This document shows, piece after piece, positions 17,501 to 25,642 of a DNA stretch of 64,000 nt. The stretch comes from Marinisporobacter balticus. GTDB lineage: Bacteria; Bacillota; Clostridia; Peptostreptococcales; Thermotaleaceae. Numbering within the stretch: position 1 is the stretch's first letter; each line of letters starts with the position of its first letter. The notes under the pieces were generated by a model, which made no database searches, had not been told where the DNA came from, and saw only the letters and a program-made list of their open reading frames with translations. The DNA lies in NCBI RefSeq assembly GCF_004345705.1, contig NZ_SLWV01000006.1, forward strand, positions 97,599 to 161,598, in the 5' to 3' direction. Made by a program: the position numbers and the translations under genes.

Positions 17501-19430
17501 ATCTACAAATATAGCCAATGATAGTGATTTGAAGGTACTAAGAGAATCGTTTCCATATGCAGATGTACATATTGTTACGGGAAGCGACGTTGTTTTGAAT
17601 GCATCTGCGTATAAGAAAGCGGTTTACCCAAATTCAATACAATCTTTTTCACATATTATTTTTGAAAGAAAGAGTACGCTTTCAAAGGATGATGATGATA
17701 AAAAAATAGATGAGGCCATAAAAAATATAAAAAACAAGGTGATTCGATTATCTCTTCCGCCACAATATGAAGATATTAGTTCTACACAGATTAGGAATTA
17801 TATTGATCAGAATCGAGAGATCTCAAAGCTGATTGATCCGATTGCACAGAAATTTATTTATGAGAAAGGTTTATATCGAAGAGAACCGCAATACAAAACT
17901 TTGATGGAAACAAAATCTGTATCGGTAGAGTTGGTAAAAAATTTAGGGGGGAAGACTTTAAGTGAATTATCTACTTTATCATTTATGAATTTTGAAGAAA
18001 GTTATGCAAAACTTAAAAATTTTTCAAAAAAATTAAATCCAAGAATATTAATATTGCGTTCTATTGAGAAAAATGGCGAGATCCTAGGGGTTTCAGCTTT
18101 CCATTGGGTACGTTCCAGTATGCTTTTTAAGGAATTTAAGGATGAAAATATTTCAGAATATATAAGAAAACATGCTATTGGAAGGATTTTAGTGATGGAT
18201 GGTATTTTTGTAAAGGATCAACAAGAATTTGAAAATATGGAACAAATGATGCTGACGGAAACGTTAGCTTATGCATTACCAAAGGATTATACTTATGCAG
18301 TTTACAAAAATATGATGCATGGCACTAACGCTGAATGCATCAGTGAAATATTAAAATGCCAAGGCTTTGAACAAATATGTCATGAAGAGAATCCTGTTTT
18401 TGTCGTAAGTATGACACATCCTTGTTCTTTGTATCTAGATATAGAATCTATTATAAAAGAGCCCTTCAGAAGTAATCAAAATGTGATGAAAATGGTAAGA
18501 CATTCAAGAAAAAAACTTCAAGAAGCCATAACAAAGCTTTACCCTGGAAATTTGGTAATATCCTTTGATAGAAATATGGTCTATGAGAATCTCATAAAGA
18601 AAATATGTGATGAAAATAGGGTGTCTACCATTCCTACGGTACCAAGACAATTAGGAACAGATATGTGTGTTCCTTTTGGAGCAATATTAAATGGCGCTAT
18701 AGTCCCTAATACAGTGACAAAATCAATGCATACAGAGAAAATTTTTGATCCAGATATGAAAAGATTTGTCATTGAGGCGTATCCGAATTATCTAGATCTT
18801 GAAAATCAGGTGAAGATGATTCATTCCTTTAATCGACCTGTCATATTGGTAGATGATCTATTAAACAAAGGGTATCGAATAAAAGCGATTGATCCTCTTT
18901 TGAAAAATGAAAAGATCAATGTAAAGAAAATTATTGTAGGGATTCTTTCAGGGAGAGGAAAGGAACTTATGGATATGCAGAATCGAAAAGTGGATTGTGC
19001 CTATTTCATACCTAAATTGAGGGTGTGGTTTAATGAAAGTTTTTTATATCCTTTTATAGGAGGAGATACTTTATGGAGAGGAGATGATTTAAAAACAAAT
19101 TTGGTACCCTCTGTAAATTTGATCCTTCCATATACCGTACCTACATTTATTCGTGGGGCGAAAAAAGATACGATCTATCATTTGTCACAGACTTGTATTG
19201 AAAATGCAATAGAAATACTAGAAACATTAGAGGAAGAATACCAAAAAATAAATGAAAGAAGTCTTACATTAAGAAATCTTGGGGAAGTATTTATTGCATC
19301 AAGATATCCAGATCATGGAGAAGATATGAATTATGACTTAAGCTTACATCCATCACACTATCTAAGAAATGATTTAGAGCATTTAAGCAGACTAAAAATG
19401 CTTATGGTTGATAGGCATGAAAATCAATAA
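14541..19430 (+). CDS. 1629-residue fusion: HD, helical repeats, NMNAT-like, GNAT-like, PRTase-like
   Basis: SD ACAGGAGG sets the ATG at 14541. Domains by residue: an HD-type phosphohydrolase region (about 175-280; VCGVHTLALFIGR, then GHDIGKFG, then VNHATWD and YCDFRVKK); a long helical, HEAT-like region (about 380-900); a nucleotidyltransferase of the NadD/NMNAT class (about 915-1110; FFPGTFDPFSLGH, TGSDVV and ISSTQIRNYI); a GNAT-like region (about 1118-1280, weak); and a phosphoribosyltransferase-like domain (about 1300-1530) with the PRPP-loop pattern VILVDDLLNKGYR at about 1432. In the xGxFxPxHxGH motif the first His is replaced by Ser (FSLGH); the final GH is kept. No signal peptide or membrane segment is seen. 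It stands alone between decayed DNA and a nitroreductase gene. The joint presence of NMNAT and PRTase suggests NAD or another nucleotide-linked pathway, by inference only. Confidence 0.8.
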   Translation: MKHLKSNKLYEKISEHLLHSDFIALWALEIEFIYKHIEDKTFQQKIEEMIEKKDFSCKAVLGLCNEMMDLLAEEDRPKNWLNYIYQFVLSKSFPKAVEIELRDILNKPCIIYLNILRMVSEFEKEVDDALYTIRFLTGEEYDLESMDEYKRFKEAFENEYIYEMMKFKKEVIGYNTLEHVCGVHTLALFIGRQLKKAELPIDLGRISGAAAGHDIGKFGCRVCERERESYLKYYYTDQWFKKHNISYIGNIAVNHATWDLEFENLSLESLVLIYCDFRVKKKKIENMGKMYIYTLKESFDLILQKLDNADEAKEKRLHRVYAKLKDFENYMMHLGIHTEIETENKKNISNIKNEQYTLMQGKEIIENIKYLSIQHNIYVMDKLRDESSLNAILENARSEIDLNNLRGYLHVFEEYYTYMTQKQKMIIINFLYEQLMHPRECIRKKCAEIMGVVIANFDEAYRKEVPKDVILKPSEMNSYVVLDKYLDLLIDPDPQAIMQQRIYLGRSISNIFETLLSNCDKSKINGYIEVLLKYYEKDYEDQNIQKYLLETAKHVPLNECDKIFIDQFMNFIQKMILSKDPSLRLYGFENMYQLLHKASLDKEIKRRLQEIFIKSDNHANVFVENFLKWEIAQYFALDEKIIENYKKGYREDKKNISDIFLSNLKTSTELVVKKVQINFLLQYAMNHVEKIGRYTAIHYCNILKVSDNASIRNHAGTALLSIVPHIPFEQRNDVVVELLRGLEIEGYQFAKYIPKYLGKLMLYLKPTELDQLIEDLIEKIKQANAQSNTLLLKTMGVATQNYHVYKDLFEEEEKNYDMRLVKMLSVLQNGLVHYNVQVKQAAFRVIGKDIFGSKHLKLSQKNNIFQLIAKKLLTLIGEENEEKILTFFIHAAALKHIYGFISAYTFYEGELDVKLQQKVAFFPGTFDPFSLGHKEIAKEIRSLGFEVYLAVDEFSWSKKTQPHLMRRDIIKMSIADELGIYLYPKGLSTNIANDSDLKVLRESFPYADVHIVTGSDVVLNASAYKKAVYPNSIQSFSHIIFERKSTLSKDDDDKKIDEAIKNIKNKVIRLSLPPQYEDISSTQIRNYIDQNREISKLIDPIAQKFIYEKGLYRREPQYKTLMETKSVSVELVKNLGGKTLSELSTLSFMNFEESYAKLKNFSKKLNPRILILRSIEKNGEILGVSAFHWVRSSMLFKEFKDENISEYIRKHAIGRILVMDGIFVKDQQEFENMEQMMLTETLAYALPKDYTYAVYKNMMHGTNAECISEILKCQGFEQICHEENPVFVVSMTHPCSLYLDIESIIKEPFRSNQNVMKMVRHSRKKLQEAITKLYPGNLVISFDRNMVYENLIKKICDENRVSTIPTVPRQLGTDMCVPFGAILNGAIVPNTVTKSMHTEKIFDPDMKRFVIEAYPNYLDLENQVKMIHSFNRPVILVDDLLNKGYRIKAIDPLLKNEKINVKKIIVGILSGRGKELMDMQNRKVDCAYFIPKLRVWFNESFLYPFIGGDTLWRGDDLKTNLVPSVNLILPYTVPTFIRGAKKDTIYHLSQTCIENAIEILETLEEEYQKINERSLTLRNLGEVFIASRYPDHGEDMNYDLSLHPSHYLRNDLEHLSRLKMLMVDRHENQ

Positions 19431-19485
19431 ATATCTACATGAATAGTGTTCCCTTTGTGCATAATAATCACAAAGGAGTGATACT

Positions 19486-20052
19486 ATGCAATTTTATGAT
19501 GTGATTAAAAACAGATCTAGTATAAGAGCATTTAAGAACACACCTATTGAAAAAGAAAGATTAGAAAGAATGGTTGACGCTGCCATGCAATCACCTTCTT
19601 GGAAAAACAATGCATCCTATCGATTCATATTGGTAGATGATCAAAGGAAAAAAGAAAGCTTGGCTGCATCTATTATGAATGAAACAAAAAAGGCGGCAAA
19701 TGCGATCAAAGAATCGCCTATGGTTGCTGTAGTTGTAGGAGAACCTCTAGATTCAGGCGTGATCCAAGAAAGAGAATATTACTTGGTAGATGGAGCCATT
19801 GCTATGGAACATTTCGTGCTTGCTGCAACAAATGAAGGATATGGTACATGTTGGATTGCAGCGTTAAAAGAGGACGAAGTAAGAAGAACACTTTCTATTC
19901 CTGAAAGCTTTAGAGTGATTGCAATGACTCCTATAGGAGAAGTGGCAGAAGTAAGAAGTCATGAAGGAAAGAAAGATGTAAGGGCGCATGTATTCTTAAA
20001 TCAATGGGGAGAAGCATATACAGAAAATGATAGATATGCTGGTATTCATTAA
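19486..20052 (+). CDS. Nitroreductase-family FMN oxidoreductase
   Basis: 188 residues. The N-terminal motif RSSIRAFKNTPIEKE binds the FMN phosphate, and GYGTCWIAAL and MTPIGEVAE are the usual later motifs. This family uses NAD(P)H to reduce nitro compounds, quinones or other acceptors; the natural substrate is not clear. SD AAAGGAGTG is well placed. It begins 55 bases after the fusion gene, with no obvious terminator between them, so read-through is possible. A strong bidirectional terminator follows. Confidence 0.92.
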   Translation: MQFYDVIKNRSSIRAFKNTPIEKERLERMVDAAMQSPSWKNNASYRFILVDDQRKKESLAASIMNETKKAANAIKESPMVAVVVGEPLDSGVIQEREYYLVDGAIAMEHFVLAATNEGYGTCWIAALKEDEVRRTLSIPESFRVIAMTPIGEVAEVRSHEGKKDVRAHVFLNQWGEAYTENDRYAGIH

Positions 20053-20061
20053 AAATTTGTG

Positions 20062-20111
20062 TTATATTAAAAAAGTTTCTGCAAAATGGGCAGAAACTTT
20101 TTTAATATAAC
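20062..20111. terminator. Strong bidirectional terminator
   Basis: A long near-perfect inverted repeat (TTATATTAAAAAAGTTTCTGC and its complement) around the loop AAAATGG at 20083-20089, with A and T runs on both sides. Confidence 0.88.
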
Positions 20112-20205
20112 AAAAGGTAAATACTTAAAAAAATAGAAATATATTAAGATATAAGGTATGTAGCAAGAATTCACTTAAGTTTTTAAGGAAAGAGAGGGCT
20201 TTTAT

Positions 20206-21657
20206 TTGTTAACAATTAACTGGAAACCAGATAAGGAATCCTCCATTCCTTTATACAAACAAATCATTGATTATAGTAAGGATAGGATGAGGAATGGGGA
20301 ATGGACAATAGGAAGTAAACTTCCTACGCAAAGAGAATTAGCAAAGATTTTTGAGGTGAATAGAAGTACCATTGTAGAAGCTTTAGATGAATTGAAAGCA
20401 GAAGGGTTAATTGAAGGGAAAAGTGGTAAAGGCACAAGTATTGTGAATAATACTTGGTCACTACTTGCATCCATATCTCCACCAAATTGGTAGGATTATA
20501 TTGCAAGTGGTGTGCACAAACCAAATTTACAGCCCATTCAGTTAATTAATAAATTGGAGTTTGAACCAAATATGATTCGGCTAGGAACAGGAGAACTTTC
20601 TCCAGAACTTTTTCCACGAAAAAAAATGCAAAGTGTATTTCAGAGCATTTCAGATAAGATAGGGTCTTTAGGGTATTTAGAGCCGAAGGGGTTATTACCT
20701 TTAACAAAAATTATCAGTGCATATTTAAAAAAACATGGGGTTGATGTATCTCCAGATTGTATTCTTATTGTTTCTGGTGCATTGCAAGCATTACAATTAA
20801 TATCTATTGGAATCCTTCAGCCAGGCTCTACTATATTTGTTGAAAAACCTTCTTATATAAAATCACTAAGTGTATTTCAATCTACAGGAATGAAATTAAC
20901 AGGATTATCTATGGATGAATATGGAATCCGAGTAAACGAAATAAAAAGAAGTAATAAAAATACAACACTGCTTTATACGATTCCTACATTTCATAATCCT
21001 ACAGGAATCATTATGCCAGAAGAACGACGTAACAAAATCATTACAATATGCGAAAAGGAAAGAGTGCCCATTATTGAAGATGATGTTTATAGAGAACTGT
21101 GGCTAGATGAATTACCACCAAAACCATTAAAATCGAAAGATAAAAATGGCAGCGTGCTATATTTGGGAAGTATTTCTAAAACGCTAGCGCCTTGGTTTAG
21201 AATTGGTTGGTTAGTAGGTCCTGAGCCTGTTGTAAACCGTTTAGGAGATATTAAAATGCAGACAGATTATGGGTCTAGCTCTCTTTCTCAATGGGCATTA
21301 GCAGAGTGGATGGCGAGTGGATTATATGAAGAAAACATATTGGAAGTAAGAGAAAAATTGAGGATTAGAAGGCAAGTAGCGCTAAACGCTTTAGAAAGAA
21401 ATTTTTCTGATATAGCCATATGGAACAAACCAAAAGGTGGATTTCGAGCATCTCTTCCAGTAGTAGATGCGAATATATTTATTTTGGGTGTAGCTTTGGC
21501 TTCTTTCTTTTGGTTTACTGGGATTACAACTATTGCATCTGTCTTTAGAAACAATATAAACATAAAAGTTATGAGATGGATTAATCTAATCTGTGGTGGT
21601 GTGATGATCTATTATGGGTTGAAGTTAGTATATACTTTTATTGTGATGATAAGATAA
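20206..21657 (+). pseudogene. MocR-type (GntR/aminotransferase) regulator, amber-stopped and fused to a LysE-type exporter tail
   Basis: TTG start at 20206 with SD AAGGAAAGAGAGGG. The N-terminal GntR winged helix is normal (YKQIIDYSKDRM, LPTQRELAKIF, NRSTIVEALDELKAEGLIEG). Then an in-frame TAG at 20491-20493 interrupts SPPNW-DYIASGVHKPN. The same frame continues with a fold-type I aminotransferase domain containing the PLP lysine region YLGSISKTLAPWFRIGW. After PKGGF (about 21443) the sequence changes to two hydrophobic helices (FILGVALASFFWFTG, then WINLICGGVMIYYGLKLVY) typical of the C-terminus of LysE/RhtB amino acid exporters. I read this as a deletion that joined a regulator to a neighbouring exporter gene, plus a nonsense mutation. 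A functional protein is unlikely. Confidence 0.85.
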
Positions 21658-21670
21658 TGCATTGAAACAA

Positions 21671-21708
21671 AAGAACATCTAGGTGAATTTTCAGATGTTT
21701 TTTTGTTT
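21671..21708 (+). terminator. Terminator after the MocR/LysE chimera
   Basis: AAACATCT and AGATGTTT arms around AGGTGAATTTTC, followed by TTTTTTG. Confidence 0.7.
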
Positions 21709-21836
21709 CGAATTTCAGAAATAATCATGGAATACAAGCATATTATTATAAAATGAAATGTTTTTTTTACAACAGATGGAACTTTTTCCATAAGGAATGC
21801 GTCTTATAATATATGATGAAAAAGAGGAGTGATAAC

Positions 21837-23954
21837 ATGAAAAAATTTGTTGCTTTACTAGTAATGATTTCATTGATCTTAGGGTCTGTAAGTCCCTTGT
21901 ATGTTTTTGCAGAAAATGATCAAGTGCTTGAAAAAGTAATTAAATTAGCAAAAGAAAAATTTTATATTCCAGATAATTTTACTGAATTTAACTATGATGT
22001 ACACATGCTAGATGACAAAAAAGTATGGAATATGCATTGGCATAGTAAGGAAGATAAGGATGGAAGCATAGAAGTGTCTATAAATGATACAGGGCACATC
22101 ATATCTTATTATTCAAATAGATATAAAAATTATGATGAAAAGAAACTTCCTAAATATAGTAAAGAGGAAGGAAAAAAGATTGCTGATGGTTTTATAAAAA
22201 AAGTAGATGCAAACCTGTTTTCACAATTAAAATATGAAGCAGATCAGCACAACCAAATAGCAGAAGAATATGGATACCATTATGTTAGAATGATTAACAA
22301 TATTCCGTTTTATGGAAATAATGTAAGAACGGAAGTAGATAGTGAAACGGGTAAAGTGACGAGTTTTTATTGTAACTGGAATGATGTATTTTCTTTTCCA
22401 AAACCTGAAAAAATTATTTCATTAGAAGAAGCCCAAAAAGCTTTCCAAGAAAAATTAGGATTAGAGATGATTTACAAATATAGATATGATGAAAAAGCAA
22501 TCAAACCCTATTTAGTGTATACGAGTAAATACAAGCAGGATGCAAGTATTGATGCTTTTACAGGAGAAAAAGTAGAAATGAAGTATCCTATACGCTATGG
22601 AAGAGGAGGGAATGCAAAAGAAGAGGTCTCAAGTGATGGAGCAGCAATAGAATTAAGTCCTGAAGAGTTAAAAGCTGTAAAAGAAGCTTCAAAACTACTA
22701 TCAAAGGAAGACGCTGAAAAAATAGCAAGAAATACAAAGATCCTAGAACTTACTAAATTTTTTAAACTAATGAATGCTAGTTTAAATAGGGATTGGCTTA
22801 TAAAAAAAGATTTTACGTGGTATCTCTATTTCAATAAAGAAAAAGAAGAAAATGGAGAAAGCGTGGTTGATTATGTGAATGTAGGCATTGATGGAATCAC
22901 AGGAAAAATCAAAAGCTTCTACCTTTCTGATCAGTATAGAGAAGATGAAAAGGCAGTATTTGATAAAGAAACCTCTAAAAAAGAAGTAGAAAAATTCTTG
23001 GCAGGTTTTGCAAAAGATCAATATATTCAAACAGAATATGATAAAGATGATTATGAAAATGCTGATGTTGAGAAGACTAAAAAGACCCGTTCTTATACCT
23101 TTACATATACAAGAAAAGTAAACAATATTCCTTTTAGAGATAATGCGATAACAGTGGGCTATAATGCAGTAACAGGAAAAATAAGAAGCTTTGATTTAAG
23201 ATGGTTTGATGTGAATTTCCCATCAACAAAAAATATAGCTTCATTGGATCAAGCATATGATAAAATGTTTCAAGATATAGGACTAGAACTTCAGTATAAG
23301 AGTAGTTTAGAGGATGCCAGAGTACCTTACGAAAAGAAAGATGGAAAAATAAAACTTGTATATGCGCTAAATTCAGGAAAACCTGTTATTTTTGATGGGA
23401 GAAGCTTAGAAATACTAAACTATGATGGGAAACCTTATAAAGAACAAAAAGATATCGCCTATAGGGACATAGAAGGGCATGATGCACAAGAAGCAATACA
23501 AGCTTTGGCCAAGTATGGAATTGGATTTGAAGAGGACACATTCAAGCCAGATCAAAAAATTGTTCAAAAAGATTTCTTCCGTTTATTTGTAAAAACGCTA
23601 AACTATTATGCTTCTAATAGAAAAGAGGATGAAGCAATCAAAGAAATGTATGACTATTTAATCAGAGAAAAAATAGTAAAAGAAAATGAAAAATCAGAGG
23701 AACATTTTTTAACAAAAGAAGATAGTGTGAAATTTATGATAAGGGCTTTAAAATATGACGAAGTAGCAAAAATTGAAGGTATCTATAAATATCCTTTTAA
23801 GGATATAGAGCAAGCATCAAAAAATTTAATTGGGTATATTACCATTGCAAATGGATTAGGGATCGTAAAAGGAAATAATGATGTATTTGAGCCTAAAAAA
23901 GAAATGACAAGAGGAGAAGCTGCAATAATGATTTATCATTATCTTAAAAGATAA
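21837..23954 (+). CDS. Secreted YcdB/PepSY-repeat protein with C-terminal SLH-like domains
   Basis: 705 residues. SD GAGGAG places the start at ATG 21837 (an upstream in-frame ATG at 21813 lacks spacing). Signal peptide about 1-27, ending VFAEN. The middle has repeated YcdB/YcdC-type units, each with a strand pattern such as INNIPFYGNNVRTEVDSETGKVTSFY and VNNIPFRDNAITVGYNAVTGKIRSF. The C-terminal 170 residues have SLH-like features (ALAKYGIGFEEDTFKPDQKI, YITIANGLGIVKGNNDVFEP, MTRGEAAIMIYHYL), so it is probably held on the S-layer or cell wall. The function of YcdB domains is not established; relation to M4 peptidase propeptides suggests a regulatory or inhibitory role. Monocistronic. Confidence 0.87.
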   Translation: MKKFVALLVMISLILGSVSPLYVFAENDQVLEKVIKLAKEKFYIPDNFTEFNYDVHMLDDKKVWNMHWHSKEDKDGSIEVSINDTGHIISYYSNRYKNYDEKKLPKYSKEEGKKIADGFIKKVDANLFSQLKYEADQHNQIAEEYGYHYVRMINNIPFYGNNVRTEVDSETGKVTSFYCNWNDVFSFPKPEKIISLEEAQKAFQEKLGLEMIYKYRYDEKAIKPYLVYTSKYKQDASIDAFTGEKVEMKYPIRYGRGGNAKEEVSSDGAAIELSPEELKAVKEASKLLSKEDAEKIARNTKILELTKFFKLMNASLNRDWLIKKDFTWYLYFNKEKEENGESVVDYVNVGIDGITGKIKSFYLSDQYREDEKAVFDKETSKKEVEKFLAGFAKDQYIQTEYDKDDYENADVEKTKKTRSYTFTYTRKVNNIPFRDNAITVGYNAVTGKIRSFDLRWFDVNFPSTKNIASLDQAYDKMFQDIGLELQYKSSLEDARVPYEKKDGKIKLVYALNSGKPVIFDGRSLEILNYDGKPYKEQKDIAYRDIEGHDAQEAIQALAKYGIGFEEDTFKPDQKIVQKDFFRLFVKTLNYYASNRKEDEAIKEMYDYLIREKIVKENEKSEEHFLTKEDSVKFMIRALKYDEVAKIEGIYKYPFKDIEQASKNLIGYITIANGLGIVKGNNDVFEPKKEMTRGEAAIMIYHYLKR

Positions 23955-23992
23955 AGGGTTTGTTTTTCATTTTCTAATGCAGGGATAATAAA

Positions 23993-24043
23993 TAAGCACT
24001 ATCAAAATTATTGAATTTCAATAAATATTGATAGTGCTTTTTA
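23993..24043 (+). terminator. Terminator after the YcdB/SLH gene
   Basis: AAGCACTATCAA (23993-24004) and TTGATAGTGCTT (24028-24039), then TTTA. Confidence 0.8.
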
Positions 24044-24191
24044 AATATTGTATTACAATAACTGTTAGATTATCAGCAAATTATATTTTTGCATTAGACT
24101 ACCTCCTGTTATATTTTTTTATTTAACATTGGAAGATTTTATAAAAAAGTTATAAAATAATAGAGAGGTAAAAATTTAAGGAGGAAAGAGA

Positions 24192-25142
24192 ATGGTTGCA
24201 GAAAAAAATATCCAAGAATTTAAAGCAGGAGATGAGATACAAGGGTTTTTTATTGTAAAAAAAATAGAAAGAAAGTTATCTTCAAATAATAAAAACTTTT
24301 TAGATTTGACTATAATCGATCAAACAGGTGAAATAAATGGTAAACTTTGGGATTGTCAACCGGGACAAGAGGCGACATCTCCAGCAGGAAGCTTAATAAA
24401 GCTAAGAGGAAACGTAAATGAATGGAAAGGGAAACTACAACTAAAAATTAGTTTAATCCGATTGGCAAATGAAAGTGATGGGAAAAATATTAAAGATTTT
24501 GTCCTATCAGCGCCATTGAAAGCGGAAGAAATGTTTGATGAGCTATATGGGTTTGTACAAAAAATTAAAAATACAGATATAAAAGGAATTGTGGATGCAA
24601 TTATTATGGCATCAAAAGAAAAATTAATGTATTATCCAGCAGCAAAATCTTTGCATCATGCCATTCGATCAGGACTTTTATATCATATATTAAGAATGCT
24701 AAGAACTGGAGAAAAATTAAGTCAAGTGTATACCAATGTAAATACAGATTTATTATTTGCAGGAATATTACTGCATGATATGGAAAAACTAGAGGAATTG
24801 GATTCAGATGAATTAGGGATTGCAGAATATAGCAGAGAAGGACAATTGCTTGGTCATATTAGTATGGGAATAAATCGAATTAGTAAGGTGGGAGAAGAAT
24901 TAAGAGCAGATGAAGAAGTGATTTTATTGCTACAACATATGGTTCTATCCCATCACTATGAACCTGAGTTTGGAAGCCCTAAAAAACCAATGATTCCAGA
25001 GGGTGAATTGTTGCATTATATTGATATGATTGATGCAAGAATGTATGATATGGAGGATCACTTAAAAAATATAAAACCAGGAGAGTTTACACAGCCTATA
25101 TGGTCTTTAGAGAATAGAAGATTGTATCAATCATCTCTTTAA
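24192..25142 (+). CDS. yhaM: 3'-5' exoribonuclease, YhaM family
   Basis: 316 residues. An N-terminal OB-fold (about 10-95; FFIVKKIERKLSSNNKNFLDLTIIDQTGEINGKLWD) is followed by an HD nuclease domain (SLHHAIRSGLLYHILRML, then GILLHDMEKLEEL, then LQHMVLSHHYEPEFGSP). This is the layout of B. subtilis YhaM/CBF1, a metal-dependent 3'-5' exonuclease acting on RNA and single-stranded DNA. SD AAGGAGG sets the ATG. It is a single-gene unit; a terminator lies at about 25244-25277. Confidence 0.93.
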   Translation: MVAEKNIQEFKAGDEIQGFFIVKKIERKLSSNNKNFLDLTIIDQTGEINGKLWDCQPGQEATSPAGSLIKLRGNVNEWKGKLQLKISLIRLANESDGKNIKDFVLSAPLKAEEMFDELYGFVQKIKNTDIKGIVDAIIMASKEKLMYYPAAKSLHHAIRSGLLYHILRMLRTGEKLSQVYTNVNTDLLFAGILLHDMEKLEELDSDELGIAEYSREGQLLGHISMGINRISKVGEELRADEEVILLLQHMVLSHHYEPEFGSPKKPMIPEGELLHYIDMIDARMYDMEDHLKNIKPGEFTQPIWSLENRRLYQSSL

Positions 25143-25243
25143 AAGAAAAAAGAAGGATGTGCTATAGATTTGCAAGTTAAATATTTAATACATGAGTATA
25201 CTTTTTGTTCATGGGAAGAGACTATATAAAAAAATAAAAAGAT

Positions 25244-25277
25244 AAACCAAATGAGTAAAGTTTGGTTTGTTTTTTAT
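25244..25277 (+). terminator. Terminator downstream of yhaM
   Basis: AAACCAAA (25244-25251) and TTTGGTTT (25261-25268), then a T run. The rest of 25278-25455 is AT-rich with no gene seen. Confidence 0.7.
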
Positions 25278-25457
25278 TGAAAAATTTAGGGGCTATTGCG
25301 AATTTTTCAAAGAAGATGTGCATATATATATAGGGAAGATTATTTTTTAAAAAAGAAGGGAAAATATAGAAGATATAGAATATAATAAATAAATAGTATA
25401 AAAGTACTAATTTTATGGAGGTTGATCGTGTTTTATAACTAAATAGAACAAAGTATT

Positions 25458-25560
25458 TCATGTTGTTAATAGCAAACTTATCGAAAGGTAAGGACGCAAA
25501 GCCATGGGTCTGAAGATGAATTTATTTCTATGATTGCCAGGCTGCCAAAGCATGACAGAA
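25458..25560 (+). promoter_or_regulatory. Cyclic-di-GMP-I (GEMM-I) riboswitch
   Basis: The core GGACGCAAAGCCATGGGTCT (25492-25511) is the conserved ligand-binding region of the GEMM-I class. It is preceded by the GAAA tetraloop hairpin ACTTATCGAAAGGTAAG and followed by its receptor arm and GATTGCCAGGCTGCC (about 25532-25546). A terminator lies 20-50 bases further on. The ligand is established for this class. The controlled gene is a diguanylate cyclase, so the circuit senses the product of its own gene. Confidence 0.95.
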
Positions 25561-25582
25561 TATTTATATGCATAAAAATGTA

Positions 25583-25616
25583 AGGCGCCTATTTTTTATA
25601 GGCGTTTTATGCTTAT
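25583..25616 (+). terminator. Expression-platform terminator of the c-di-GMP switch
   Basis: GGCGCCTAT and ATAGGCG(T) arms around TTTTTT, then TTTTAT. It lies between aptamer and coding start, so it is likely the regulated terminator. Confidence 0.8.
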
Positions 25617-25642
25617 TTATACTTCAAAAGGAGATGTTTACG

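Noticed and set aside
20491..20493. TAG in the MocR gene read as pyrrolysine
   Set aside because: No pyrrolysine genes or insertion element are visible, the position is a linker rather than an active site, and the gene is also damaged by a fusion.
25568..25642. ATG 25568 as the start of the diguanylate cyclase
   Set aside because: It lies between the riboswitch and its terminator stem; SD and spacing favour TTG 25643.
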